From contig DASTFB010000037.1 in NCBI GenBank assembly GCA_035709005.1, positions 1 to 34,336 on the forward strand: a stretch of 34,336 bases of DNA. The letters run 5' to 3'. The DNA is from Candidatus Methylomirabilota bacterium. Its GTDB lineage: Bacteria > Methylomirabilota > Methylomirabilia > Rokubacteriales > CSP1-6. Below are positions 1 to 10,891 of the stretch, piece by piece. Position 1 is the first letter of the stretch. Each line of letters opens with the position of its first letter. The notes under the pieces were generated by a model that was given only the letters and a program-made list of their open reading frames with translations, made no database searches and was not told where the DNA came from. The position numbers and the translations under genes are program-made.

Positions 1-126
1 GGCTTGTCGAACCCCGACATCGCCGAAGCGCTCGGCATCAGCTTGCCGGCGGTGAAGTCCCGGATCCACCGCTCCCGCCTGTTCTTGCGCAAGGAGCTGA
101 GCGCATACCTGGCTCCCGCCGCCTGA
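1..126 (+). CDS. ECF-type RNA polymerase sigma factor, C-terminal end (partial)
   Basis: Only the last 41 codons are in the window; the start lies off the left edge. The visible peptide reads as sigma region 4.2: a helix-turn-helix that begins GLSNPDIAEALGIS and continues LPAVKSRIHRSRLFLRKEL, the usual recognition helix that contacts the -35 element in the sigma-70/ECF family. The frame is open from base 1 and ends at TGA 124-126. No anti-sigma gene follows; the next gene is rplU in the same direction after about 160 bases. The subfamily cannot be assigned from this fragment, and a LuxR-type response regulator tail is a less likely alternative because the VKSRIHRSR string is typical of sigma factors. 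Confidence 0.75.
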   Translation, partial: GLSNPDIAEALGISLPAVKSRIHRSRLFLRKELSAYLAPAA

Positions 127-141
127 GCCTCGCGGTGAGCC

Positions 142-176
142 CGCAGCCACACGTACCTGGAACAGCCCACCCGCGG
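142..176 (+). repeat. 35-base dispersed repeat, copy 1 (upstream of rplU)
   Basis: This stretch matches 27082-27116 at 32 of 35 positions in the same orientation; I aligned the two by eye. Both copies lie in intergenic DNA, here between the sigma factor stop and rplU. The shared core contains CGTACCT, GAACAGCCCACCC and CGG. In this copy CAGCCC can pair with GGGCTG about 20 bases downstream, but that pairing is not kept in the other copy, so the conserved property is sequence and not an obvious hairpin. Confidence 0.6.
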
Positions 177-213
177 TTCTACCCGGGCTGGCGCCGTCGA
201 TACAGCCGTACAG

Positions 214-243
214 TTGACGCAACGCGCACGGGTGTGGTCAGAT
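214..243 (+). promoter_or_regulatory. Candidate sigma-70-type promoter for rplU-rpmA-obgE
   Basis: A TTGACG -35 element at 214-219 is followed after 18 bases by TCAGAT at 238-243. The TG at 235-236 fits an extended -10. This places transcription start about 35 bases before the rplU ATG, which has an AAAGG-like ribosome site (GAGAAAGG) upstream. The -35 is strong and the -10 matches consensus at four of six bases. Confidence 0.5.
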
Positions 244-284
244 AGCTGCTTGCCGTCACGATTCTCCGAGAAAGGTCACAGGCA

Positions 285-596
285 ATGGAAGCCGTCATCC
301 AGACCGGAGGCAAGCAGTACCGTGTGGCGCCCGGGCAAGTGATCACCGTGGAAAAGCTGCCGGGTGACAAGGGCTCGCCCGTCGAGTTCCGCTCGGTGGT
401 GCTCGTGAGCCGGGACGGCGAGGTCATCACGGGGACCGACCGGCTGCGCGGGGCGAGAGTGGCAGGGGAGGTCGTGGGCCAGGGCCGCCACCGCAAGGTC
501 CTCGTCGTCAAGTTCAAGCGGCGCAAGAACTACCGTCGGCATCTGGGACACCGGCAGCCGGCAACCCGGGTCCGCATCACGCAGATCGAGGTATAA
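285..596 (+). CDS. rplU: 50S ribosomal protein L21
   Basis: The 103-residue product opens with [14 protein letters not shown], the diagnostic start of bacterial L21, and has the basic [18 protein letters not shown] segment near the C-terminus that binds 23S rRNA. L21 is a structural protein of the large subunit that contacts domain I of 23S rRNA together with L20. Length agrees with the family (about 103 residues). The ATG is preceded by GAGAAAGG at a suitable distance. It is followed after five bases by rpmA and then by obgE, the very common L21-L27-Obg ribosome-assembly operon. Confidence 0.97.
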   Translation: MEAVIQTGGKQYRVAPGQVITVEKLPGDKGSPVEFRSVVLVSRDGEVITGTDRLRGARVAGEVVGQGRHRKVLVVKFKRRKNYRRHLGHRQPATRVRITQIEV

Positions 597-3046
<2,450 letters not shown>

Positions 3047-3062
3047 CGTGAGGTCATCGGGG

Positions 3063-4319
3063 ATGGACGTCAAGACGCTGGTGGAGACCAAGGCCCGGGC
3101 GGCCCGGGCGACCGTGCCGACCCTGGCCCTCTGCTCCACGCGGACCAAGAACGAGGCTCTGCACGCCATGGCCCGCAGCCTGGAGGAGAGAGCGGCCGCC
3201 CTCGTCGAGGCCAACCAGGCCGATGTCGAACGAGCCCGGATCCAGGGGCACAGCCGGGCCTTCCTCGACCGCCTCACGCTGACCGAGCGGCGGGTGGAGG
3301 AGATGGCCGCCGGCCTGCACCAGATCGCGGCGCTCCCCGACCCGGTGGGCGTGGTGGTGGACTCATGGCGTCGCCCCAACGGCATCGAGATCGCCCAGGT
3401 CCGCGTGCCGCTCGGTGTGATCGGCTTCATCTACGAGTCCCGCCCCAACGTCACCGCGGACGCGGTCGGGCTGTGCGTGAAGTCGGGGAACGCCGTGCTC
3501 CTCAGAGGCGGCAGCGAGGCCATCGAGTCGAACGCGATGATCGTTGCCGTGCTGAGCAAGGCGCTGGAGAAGGCCGGCGTTCCCCCCGAGGCGATCCAGT
3601 TCATCGATACGACGGACCGGGCCGCCGTGGCCACCCTGCTGGGCCTCAGCGATCTGGTCGATCTCGTCATTCCCCGTGGCGGGGAAGAGTTCGTGCGCTG
3701 GGTCACCGAGCACGCCCGGGTGCCGGTCCTCAAGCACGACCGGGGCCTCGTGCACGTCTTCGTCGACGCCGACGCCGACCCCGACATGGCGACGGCCATC
3801 GTGATGAACGCCAAGGTGCAGCGCCCCAGCGTCTGCAATGCCGTGGAGACGCTGCTGGTCCACCGGGACGTCGCACCCCGGTTCCTGCCGGCGGCAGCGG
3901 CCCGGCTGCAGGCGGCCGGCGTGGAGCTGCGCGGGTGCCCGCGGACGATGGCGCTCGTGCCCGGCATCCGCGCCGCCGCCGAACGGGACTGGGACGAGGA
4001 ATACCTGGATCTGATCCTGGCCGTCCGTATCGTCGACGACGTCGACGAAGCGATCGCCCACGTTCGCCGGCACGGCTCCGGCCTGGCCGAAGCCATCGTG
4101 ACCAACACGCTGGCCCATGCCCGCCGGTTTACCAGGGAAATCGACGCCGCGGTGGTCCTGGTCAATGCCTCCACCCGTTTCGTGGACGGAGGACAGTTCG
4201 GCATGGGCGCCGAGATGGGCATTTCGACCTCCCGCGTCCACGCGCGGGGGCCGGTGGGGGTGCGAGAATTGACGACCACGAAGTATGTCGTGTACGGCGA
4301 CGGCCAGGTGCGCGAGTAG
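3063..4319 (+). CDS. proA: Gamma-glutamyl phosphate reductase
   Basis: Second enzyme of proline synthesis: it reduces glutamyl 5-phosphate to glutamate 5-semialdehyde with NADPH. The 418-residue protein belongs to the aldehyde dehydrogenase fold. Visible family motifs are PLGVIGFIYESRPNVT, LRGGSEAIESN, DLVIPRGGEEFVRW and the catalytic cysteine in PSVCNAVETLLVH. The C-terminus has TRFVDGGQFGMGAEMGIST. I chose ATG 3063 because GAGG lies nine bases upstream; a GTG at 3048 in the same frame is possible. It directly follows proB and its stop overlaps the nadD start, so proB-proA-nadD-rsfS is one transcription unit. Confidence 0.95.
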   Translation: MDVKTLVETKARAARATVPTLALCSTRTKNEALHAMARSLEERAAALVEANQADVERARIQGHSRAFLDRLTLTERRVEEMAAGLHQIAALPDPVGVVVDSWRRPNGIEIAQVRVPLGVIGFIYESRPNVTADAVGLCVKSGNAVLLRGGSEAIESNAMIVAVLSKALEKAGVPPEAIQFIDTTDRAAVATLLGLSDLVDLVIPRGGEEFVRWVTEHARVPVLKHDRGLVHVFVDADADPDMATAIVMNAKVQRPSVCNAVETLLVHRDVAPRFLPAAAARLQAAGVELRGCPRTMALVPGIRAAAERDWDEEYLDLILAVRIVDDVDEAIAHVRRHGSGLAEAIVTNTLAHARRFTREIDAAVVLVNASTRFVDGGQFGMGAEMGISTSRVHARGPVGVRELTTTKYVVYGDGQVRE

Positions 4320-4969
4320 TGGTCCGCACCGGGGTCTTCGGCGGCTCCTTCAACCCGATTCACTACGGCCACCTGCTCCTGGCCGACGATCTGCTCGAGC
4401 GGCTGGGATTCGACCGCCTGCTCTTCGTGCCGGCCGGGCTGCCACCGCACAAGCCGACCGCCACCCTGGCCCCGGCCGCCGATCGCTACGCCATGGTCCA
4501 GCTGGCGGTGGCCGACCATCCCCGCTTCGAGGTCTGCGACCTCGAGCTGCGGCGCGCCGGACCGTCCTACACCGTGGACACGCTGGAAGCTCTGGCGGCC
4601 GCCGACCAGTCGCTGTTCCTCATCGTGGGATCGGAAACGTTCCTCGACCTGCTCTCCTGGCGCTCGCCCCGTCGGATCGCCGAGTTGGCGCGCCTGGTCG
4701 TCGTGCCGCGGGCCGGGAGTGTGTTCGATCCCGAGGTGGCAGCCGCCCAGAAGGTGCTCCGGGAGATCGGCGCCACGCGCTTCCAGGTCGTCGAGGAGGG
4801 ACCGGCGCCCGACGAGGGCGTGCTCGTCGTGCACGCGACCTCGCTGCCGATCTCGGCGTCCGACCTCCGCCGCCGCGCCCGCCAGGGCTGCTCGCTCGCC
4901 TATCGATTGCCCCCGGCCGTCGTCCAGTACATCCGCGACCGCCGGCTCTACGGCAGCAGCGCGGCGTGA
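4319..4969 (+). CDS. nadD: Nicotinate-nucleotide adenylyltransferase
   Basis: Transfers AMP from ATP to nicotinate mononucleotide to give deamido-NAD in NAD synthesis. The 216-residue protein starts VVRTGVFGGSFNPIHYGH, the nucleotidyltransferase GxFxPxHxGH motif, and ends with the second substrate-binding motif in LPISASDLRRR. FVPAGLPPHK and FLIVGSETFLDLLSW are further family signatures. The GTG start at 4319 overlaps the last base of the proA TAG stop, and the stop overlaps rsfS by four bases, so translation is probably coupled along the operon. Confidence 0.94.
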   Translation: MVRTGVFGGSFNPIHYGHLLLADDLLERLGFDRLLFVPAGLPPHKPTATLAPAADRYAMVQLAVADHPRFEVCDLELRRAGPSYTVDTLEALAAADQSLFLIVGSETFLDLLSWRSPRRIAELARLVVVPRAGSVFDPEVAAAQKVLREIGATRFQVVEEGPAPDEGVLVVHATSLPISASDLRRRARQGCSLAYRLPPAVVQYIRDRRLYGSSAA

Positions 4970-5322
4970 ACGAGACGCTGAACGCGGAGCGCAAAGTCCG
5001 GGAGGCGGCGCAGGCGGCGCTCGACAAGAGAGCCGTGAACGTGGTCGTGCTCGATGTGCAGGGGCTGAGCAACGTGACCGATTACTTTCTCGTGTGTAGC
5101 GGGAAGTCCACCACCCACGTCCAGAGCATCACCGACGCGATCCGCGATGAGCTCAAGGGGCTGGGAACGCGGCCCCTGCATGCCGAGGGCGTGCCCGAGA
5201 GCGGCTGGGTGCTGCTGGATTACGGCGACGTGTTGATACACGTATTCCTGGAGGACACCCGTTTGTACTATGCGCTGGAGCGGCTCTGGGGAGATGCACC
5301 GACGCTGTCATTGGAGGCCTGA
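4966..5322 (+). CDS. rsfS: Ribosome silencing factor RsfS
   Basis: The 118-residue protein is a RsfS/Iojap/YbeB homologue, which binds L14 on the 50S subunit and blocks subunit joining when growth slows. Family motifs seen are VVVLDVQGLSNVTDYFLVCSG, STTHVQSITDAI and the C-terminal GWVLLDYGDVLIHVF...YYALERLWGDA. The GTG start overlaps the nadD stop (GTGA). nadD-rsfS is a very common pair. It is the last gene of the obgE-proBA-nadD-rsfS run; about 70 bases separate it from the next gene. Confidence 0.94.
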   Translation: MNETLNAERKVREAAQAALDKRAVNVVVLDVQGLSNVTDYFLVCSGKSTTHVQSITDAIRDELKGLGTRPLHAEGVPESGWVLLDYGDVLIHVFLEDTRLYYALERLWGDAPTLSLEA

Positions 5323-5393
5323 ATGCAAGCCCCAGGAGTTGCGTGCTTGTGCTGTTGATGCTAGCGTAGCCCAGGTTGTTAGTGGAGGTTGGG

Positions 5394-5759
5394 ATGAGAA
5401 AGGATCGACTGGCGTCCTACAAGAAACGTCTCCTGGAGAAGCGGTACCAGCTTCTCGAGGAAGTGGGACGAAGCGCGCTCTACGGCAAGGATCAGGAAGA
5501 CGACTCGATCAAGGATCTGGGGGATCAGGCCAACACGGCCTACACCCGTGAGTTTTTCTTCGAGCTCGGCAACGGGGATCGGCGGCTGCTCCGCGACGTC
5601 GTGCTGGCGCTGCAAAAGATCGAGGATGGGTCGTACGGCACCTGTGAGCGGTGCAGCGAGCCCATCGCCGAGAAGCGGCTCGATGCCCTGCCGTTCGCGC
5701 GGTACTGTATCAACTGCCAGCGCCTGGTCGAGGAGGAGGAGCGCATGGCCACGGGCTAG
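5394..5759 (+). CDS. TraR/DksA family C4 zinc-finger protein
   Basis: The 121-residue protein has an N-terminal helical hairpin (RLASYKKRLLEKRYQLLEEV), a middle acidic stretch, and a C-terminal four-cysteine zinc finger CERC...CINC. These features define the TraR/DksA family, whose members insert the coiled coil into the RNA polymerase secondary channel, often together with ppGpp. The middle segment DQANTAYTREFFFELGN resembles the short TraR/YteA-like members more than E. coli DksA. GGAGG lies seven bases before the ATG. The preceding ~70 bases separate it from rsfS and may hold its own weak promoter (TTGCGT at 5339, TAGCGT at 5362). Confidence 0.88.
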   Translation: MRKDRLASYKKRLLEKRYQLLEEVGRSALYGKDQEDDSIKDLGDQANTAYTREFFFELGNGDRRLLRDVVLALQKIEDGSYGTCERCSEPIAEKRLDALPFARYCINCQRLVEEEERMATG

Positions 5760-5795
5760 CTCCCGCGGCCCTCGCGTGCCCCGCCCGCCGTCCGC

Positions 5796-6743
5796 ATGCC
5801 CGCCTGGCTCCCCTCGCTGAACGTTCTCACCTCCGCCGGTCGCCTGCTCGCCCGCGTCGTCGGCGCCGTGCCGCTGACGCGCGTCGCCCACGCCGAGATC
5901 GCCGAGTTGGTCCGCCGGGCCGGCGAGGCGGAGCAGGCGGGACGGCGCGACGAGGCGACCCGGCTGTACCGCGAGGCCCTCGGCCACCACAAGAACGAGC
6001 TGACGGCGCTGCGGGGCCTGCGCACGCTGGCCGTCGAGGCGGGGAACTGGCGGGAGGCGCTGGACGTCGCCGAGCGCCTCGTCGCTCACGCGCCGGCGGC
6101 CGAGCGTCCGCGGGAAACGGAGTGGCTGGCCATCGTCCACCATGAGCTGGGGCGCGCGGAGATCGGCCAGGGTCGCCCCGCGGCCGCCATCCCTCACTTC
6201 CGCAGCGCGATCCGGGCCGATCGCAGTTTCGTCCCCGCCGTGCTCGCCCTGGGCGAGGCCCACGAGGCGACCGGCGATCGCCGCGAGGCCCTTCGCACCT
6301 GGGAGCGCGCGGTGGAGGCCCAGCCGGCGCTCCCCATCCTGGTCCGGCTCGAGCGAGCCTATCGCGAGGAAGGACGACCGAGCCGCATGATCGCGGTGTA
6401 CCGGGCCGCCGTCGAACGGGCGCCCGACGATCTGGCGCTGGCGGTGGCCCTGGGGCGGGTGTATTTCGAGCTCGAGATGCTGGACGAGGCCGCCGACCAG
6501 TTCGAGAAAGTAGAGGTTCGGGCTCCCGACCTGCCGGTGGTGCACGCGTTTCTCGGATCGGTGTTCGAGCGTCGCGGGGAGACGCGGGAGGCCTTCCAGG
6601 AGTACCGGCGGGCGTTACGGCTGAGCCACGCCTTCGACTGGCCGCACCGCTGCGCCGCCTGTCACGCGCCGGCACCCGCCTGGCGCGAGCGCTGCCAGCT
6701 GTGCGGGCGGTGGAACGCGTTGCAGCCGCTCGGAGGGCGCTGA
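5796..6743 (+). CDS. LapB-like TPR protein with C-terminal rubredoxin-type zinc ribbon
   Basis: The 315-residue protein is built of tetratricopeptide-like helical repeats from about residue 35 to 285 (for example RRAGEAEQAGRRDEATRLYREAL, LGEAHEATGDRREALRTWERAV, LGSVFERRGETREAFQEYRRAL). It ends with a four-cysteine knuckle CAAC...CQLCGRWN near residues 290-306. TPRs followed by such a ribbon is the architecture of LapB (YciM), which regulates LPS synthesis through FtsH-LpxC in enterobacteria. The N-terminal segment has only a short moderately hydrophobic stretch instead of a clear membrane anchor, so function in LPS control is uncertain. No ribosome site is visible before the ATG. It sits between the DksA-like gene and comF. 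Confidence 0.75.
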   Translation: MPAWLPSLNVLTSAGRLLARVVGAVPLTRVAHAEIAELVRRAGEAEQAGRRDEATRLYREALGHHKNELTALRGLRTLAVEAGNWREALDVAERLVAHAPAAERPRETEWLAIVHHELGRAEIGQGRPAAAIPHFRSAIRADRSFVPAVLALGEAHEATGDRREALRTWERAVEAQPALPILVRLERAYREEGRPSRMIAVYRAAVERAPDDLALAVALGRVYFELEMLDEAADQFEKVEVRAPDLPVVHAFLGSVFERRGETREAFQEYRRALRLSHAFDWPHRCAACHAPAPAWRERCQLCGRWNALQPLGGR

Positions 6744-6771
6744 GTCTCACGTCGGCGGCCGCCGTGCTTCG

Positions 6772-7492
6772 ATGAGAGCCTGGGTGTGCGCCGCGCTCGA
6801 TCTCCTCTATCCCGCCGTCTGTCCCGTCTGCCAGCGTCGTCTGGGCGGCGGCCGTCGGGATCCCCTCTGCGGTAGCTGCTGGGCGCGGATCGCGCGCATC
6901 GAGGCGCCGTACTGCCTTCGCTGCGGCGCCCCCGGCATCCCGGGCCGTGACGGCGCCCCGGCCGAGAGCACCCCGGCGAGCCCGCTCTGCCCGGCCTGTC
7001 GAGCCGATCCGCCGCCATTCGATTACGCTCGGGCCGCCGCCCCCTACCAGGATCCCCTGCGGTCGGCGGTCCACGCGTTCAAGTTTCGCGGCAAGCGGGC
7101 GCTGGCCCGCCCGCTCGCCGACCTTCTCATCACGCAATGCGGTCGGGGCCTCGCCGCCGAGGCCGACGTGCTCGTCCCGGTCCCGCTGGCCCCGGCCCGG
7201 GAGCGGCAGCGCGGGTTCAACCAGGCCGCGCTCCTGGCCGAGCGCGTGGGGCAGGCGCTGGCCCGACCGGTGAAGCCCGGCTGGCTGGGCCGCGCGCGGC
7301 CGACCCAGCCACAGAGCGAGCTCGCCGCCGAGGAGCGCCGGCGCAACGTCCGCGGCGCCTTCCGGGCCGCGCCCGCCGTGGCCGGGCGCCACGTGCTGGT
7401 GATCGACGACGTGCTGACCACCGGAGCCACCGCCGCCGAGTGCGCCCGCGCGCTGCGGGCGGCCGGCGTACGGACGGTGGGTGTCCTCACCG

Positions 7493-7509
<17 letters not shown>
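6772..7509 (+). CDS. comF: ComF family amidophosphoribosyltransferase-like protein
   Basis: The 245-residue protein has an N-terminal double zinc-finger region (CPVC...CGSC and CLRC...CPAC) and a C-terminal phosphoribosyltransferase-type domain with the PRPP-binding motif VLVIDDVLTTGAT. RGFNQAALLAERV and RRRNVRGAF are further ComF signatures. ComF proteins take part in DNA uptake in competent bacteria, but the gene is also widespread in species with no known competence, and no other competence genes are present here. Its 3' end carries the -35 region of the gap promoter. Confidence 0.9.
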
Positions 7510-8577
<1,068 letters not shown>

Positions 8578-8588
8578 GCGCGGGGCTG

Positions 8589-9773
8589 GTGGCCAAGCTC
8601 ACCATCGAGCAGCTCGACCTGGCCGGTCGGCGCGTCTTCTTGCGGGCCGACCTCAACGCGCCCGTCGAGGCGGGCGCGATCACGGATGACACGCGGCTGC
8701 GCGCGGTGGTGCCCACCATCCAGTACGCCACGAGCCGCGGGGCCGCCGTCGTGCTCGCTTCGCACCTGGGCCGCCCGCGAGGCCGGCCCACGCCGGAGGC
8801 CTCGCTACGCCCCGTGGCCGAGCGACTGGAGTCGCTGTTGGGGCAGCCGGTGCCGCTAGCGCCGGACTGCGTGGGCCCCGAGGTGGCGGAGCAGGCCCAG
8901 CGTCTCAAGCCCGGCGAGGTGCTCCTCCTCGAGAATCTGCGCTTTCACAAGGAGGAGGAGATCAACGACGAGGGCTTCGCCCGGGCCCTGGCCGTCCTGG
9001 CCGACTGCTACGTGAACGACGCCTTTGCCGCGGCCCATCGCGCCCACGCCTCCATCGTGGCCATCACGAAGTTCCTGCAGCCGGCCGCCGCCGGTCTCCT
9101 GATGCAGAAGGAGCTGAACGCGCTCACTCGTATCCTGGAGCGTCCCGAACGGCCGCTGGCGGCGATCCTGGGGGGCGCCAAGGTATCCGACAAGCTGGCG
9201 CTGGTGGAAAACTTGCTGCTCCGCGTGGACGCGCTCCTGATCGGCGGCGGGATGGCCTTCACGTTCTTGAGGTCGCTCGGTCACGACGTGGGCCGCTCGC
9301 TGCTGGAGCCCGGGCAGATCGACACCGCCCGGCGCATCCTGGAGGGCGCCCGCCGGCGGGGGGTGTCGGTCGTGCTGCCCGTCGACGTCGTGGTGGCCTC
9401 GGAGCCGGACAGTCCCTCCGGCTCGGTGGTCGGCATCCGGGAGATTCCAGCAGACCGCATGGGTCTCGACATCGGCCCTCTCACCGTCGAGCGCTTTGCA
9501 ACCACGCTGAAGTCGGCTCGGACGATCGTGTGGAACGGCCCGCTGGGGGTCTTCGAGAAGCCGGCCTTCGCTGCGGGCACGCTGGGCGTGGCGCGAGCCG
9601 TGGCCGACGCTCCGGCGTTCTCGGTCGTCGGTGGGGGTGACACCCTGGCCGCCGTGAACGCCGCCGGCGTCGCCGATCGCATCGGGTACATCTCGACGGC
9701 GGGAGGGGCGTTTCTCGAGTTCCTGGAAGGGCGGTCGCTGCCGGGCGTGCAAGCTCTCACGGAGGTCTCGTGA
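8589..9773 (+). CDS. pgk: Phosphoglycerate kinase
   Basis: Transfers the acyl phosphate of 1,3-bisphosphoglycerate to ADP in glycolysis. The 394-residue product has the N-terminal signature RRVFLRADLNAPV, ASHLGRPRG for 3-phosphoglycerate binding, ILGGAKVSDKL, GGGMAFTFL, and the nucleotide-binding WNGPLGVFE and VVGGGDTLAAV. GTG 8589 is used as start because homologues begin five to ten residues before DLAGRRVF; it lies 11 bases after the gap stop. The stop overlaps the tpiA start (TGATG). Confidence 0.96.
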   Translation: MAKLTIEQLDLAGRRVFLRADLNAPVEAGAITDDTRLRAVVPTIQYATSRGAAVVLASHLGRPRGRPTPEASLRPVAERLESLLGQPVPLAPDCVGPEVAEQAQRLKPGEVLLLENLRFHKEEEINDEGFARALAVLADCYVNDAFAAAHRAHASIVAITKFLQPAAAGLLMQKELNALTRILERPERPLAAILGGAKVSDKLALVENLLLRVDALLIGGGMAFTFLRSLGHDVGRSLLEPGQIDTARRILEGARRRGVSVVLPVDVVVASEPDSPSGSVVGIREIPADRMGLDIGPLTVERFATTLKSARTIVWNGPLGVFEKPAFAAGTLGVARAVADAPAFSVVGGGDTLAAVNAAGVADRIGYISTAGGAFLEFLEGRSLPGVQALTEVS

Positions 9774-10555
9774 TGCGGACCCCGCTCGTGATGGGAAACT
9801 GGAAGATGCATGGCACCCTGGCCGAGGCGCGGGCCCTGGCCGGCGCCCTCCGCGAGGCGCTGAAGCGGCCGCGCGGCGTGGAGGTCGTCGTCTGCCCCCC
9901 GTTCACGGCACTGGCCGCAGTGGCTGAGGTTCTGGCCGGCGGCCCCATCCGCATGGGCGGCCAGAACTGCCACTGGGAGGCCGCCGGCGCCCACACCGGG
10001 GAGATCTCGCCCGCCATGCTGGCCGACGTCGGCTGCCGCTACGTCATCATCGGCCACTCCGAGCGACGGCGCGAGATGGGGGAGGCCGACGAGCAGATCA
10101 ACCGCAAGGTCCAGGCGGCCCTGGCCCACAATCTGACGCCGACGCTGTGTATCGGCGAGACCGCCGATGAGCGACGGCAGGGACTGACCTTCACCACCGT
10201 CGAGGGCCAGCTGCGAGCGGGGCTGGCCGGGCTCAGCCCGGAGGCGATCGCCAACGTCGTGCTCGCCTACGAGCCGGTCTGGGCCATCGGCACCGGGGCC
10301 AACGCCACGCCGGCGCAAGCCACCGAGGTTCACGGCTATCTGCGCGGTCTACTGTCCGAGCTCACGTCGAAGGAGACGGCGCAACGCATCCGCATCATCT
10401 ACGGAGGCAGCGTGAAGGCCGACAACATCGACTCGCTGGCCGCGGAGCCCGAGATCGACGGGGCTCTGGTCGGGGGCGCCAGCCTCAACGCGGCGGGGTT
10501 CGTCGCCATCGCCAGGAAGGCGGCGCGCGCCGGCGCCGCCACGAAAGGGGAGTAA
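9773..10555 (+). CDS. tpiA: Triosephosphate isomerase
   Basis: Interconverts dihydroxyacetone phosphate and glyceraldehyde 3-phosphate. The 260-residue TIM barrel has MGNWKMHGT with the active-site Asn and Lys, IIGHSERR with the catalytic His, AYEPVWAIGTG with the catalytic Glu, and IIYGGSVKADN near the C-terminus for phosphate binding. ATG 9773 is favoured over the GTG at 9770 because GGAGG is seven bases upstream. It overlaps pgk by one base and its TAA overlaps the secG ATG by one base. Confidence 0.96.
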   Translation: MRTPLVMGNWKMHGTLAEARALAGALREALKRPRGVEVVVCPPFTALAAVAEVLAGGPIRMGGQNCHWEAAGAHTGEISPAMLADVGCRYVIIGHSERRREMGEADEQINRKVQAALAHNLTPTLCIGETADERRQGLTFTTVEGQLRAGLAGLSPEAIANVVLAYEPVWAIGTGANATPAQATEVHGYLRGLLSELTSKETAQRIRIIYGGSVKADNIDSLAAEPEIDGALVGGASLNAAGFVAIARKAARAGAATKGE

Positions 10556-10890
10556 TGTACACAGCCCTGGTCGTCATTCACATCATCGCGTGCTTCGGCA
10601 TCGTGGGAATCGTGCTGCTGCAGGCCGGCAAAGGGGCCGACATCGGCTCGGCCTTCGGCGGCGCCGGCACGCAGGCCGTCTTCGGGTCCATGGGCACTCC
10701 CACCATCCTGGGCAAGATCACCGCCGCCGTCGCCGTCGTCTTCGTGATTACCTCGTTCACGCTGGCCATGCTGGGGGGCGGGCGGAGCGGCTCCGTCGTG
10801 CGGGAGCCCGCCCCTCCGCCCGCGACCACGGCCCCCCCGACTCCGGGCTCCACCCCGTCGAGCCCGGCCGCGCCGGCGCCGGCCAAGTAG
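10555..10890 (+). CDS. secG: Preprotein translocase subunit SecG
   Basis: The 111-residue protein has two predicted membrane helices (about residues 3-22 and 52-73) joined by the SecG signature LLQAGKGADIGSAFGG and GTPTILGKITA. A proline- and alanine-rich tail fills the last ~35 residues, as in several high-GC phyla. SecG assists SecYE during protein export. Its position directly after tpiA is the conserved tpiA-secG arrangement. The GGGG run (AAAGGGGAG) before ATG serves as ribosome site. The ABC transporter lipoprotein gene starts one base after its stop. Confidence 0.93.
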   Translation: MYTALVVIHIIACFGIVGIVLLQAGKGADIGSAFGGAGTQAVFGSMGTPTILGKITAAVAVVFVITSFTLAMLGGGRSGSVVREPAPPPATTAPPTPGSTPSSPAAPAPAK

Positions 10891-10891
10891 C

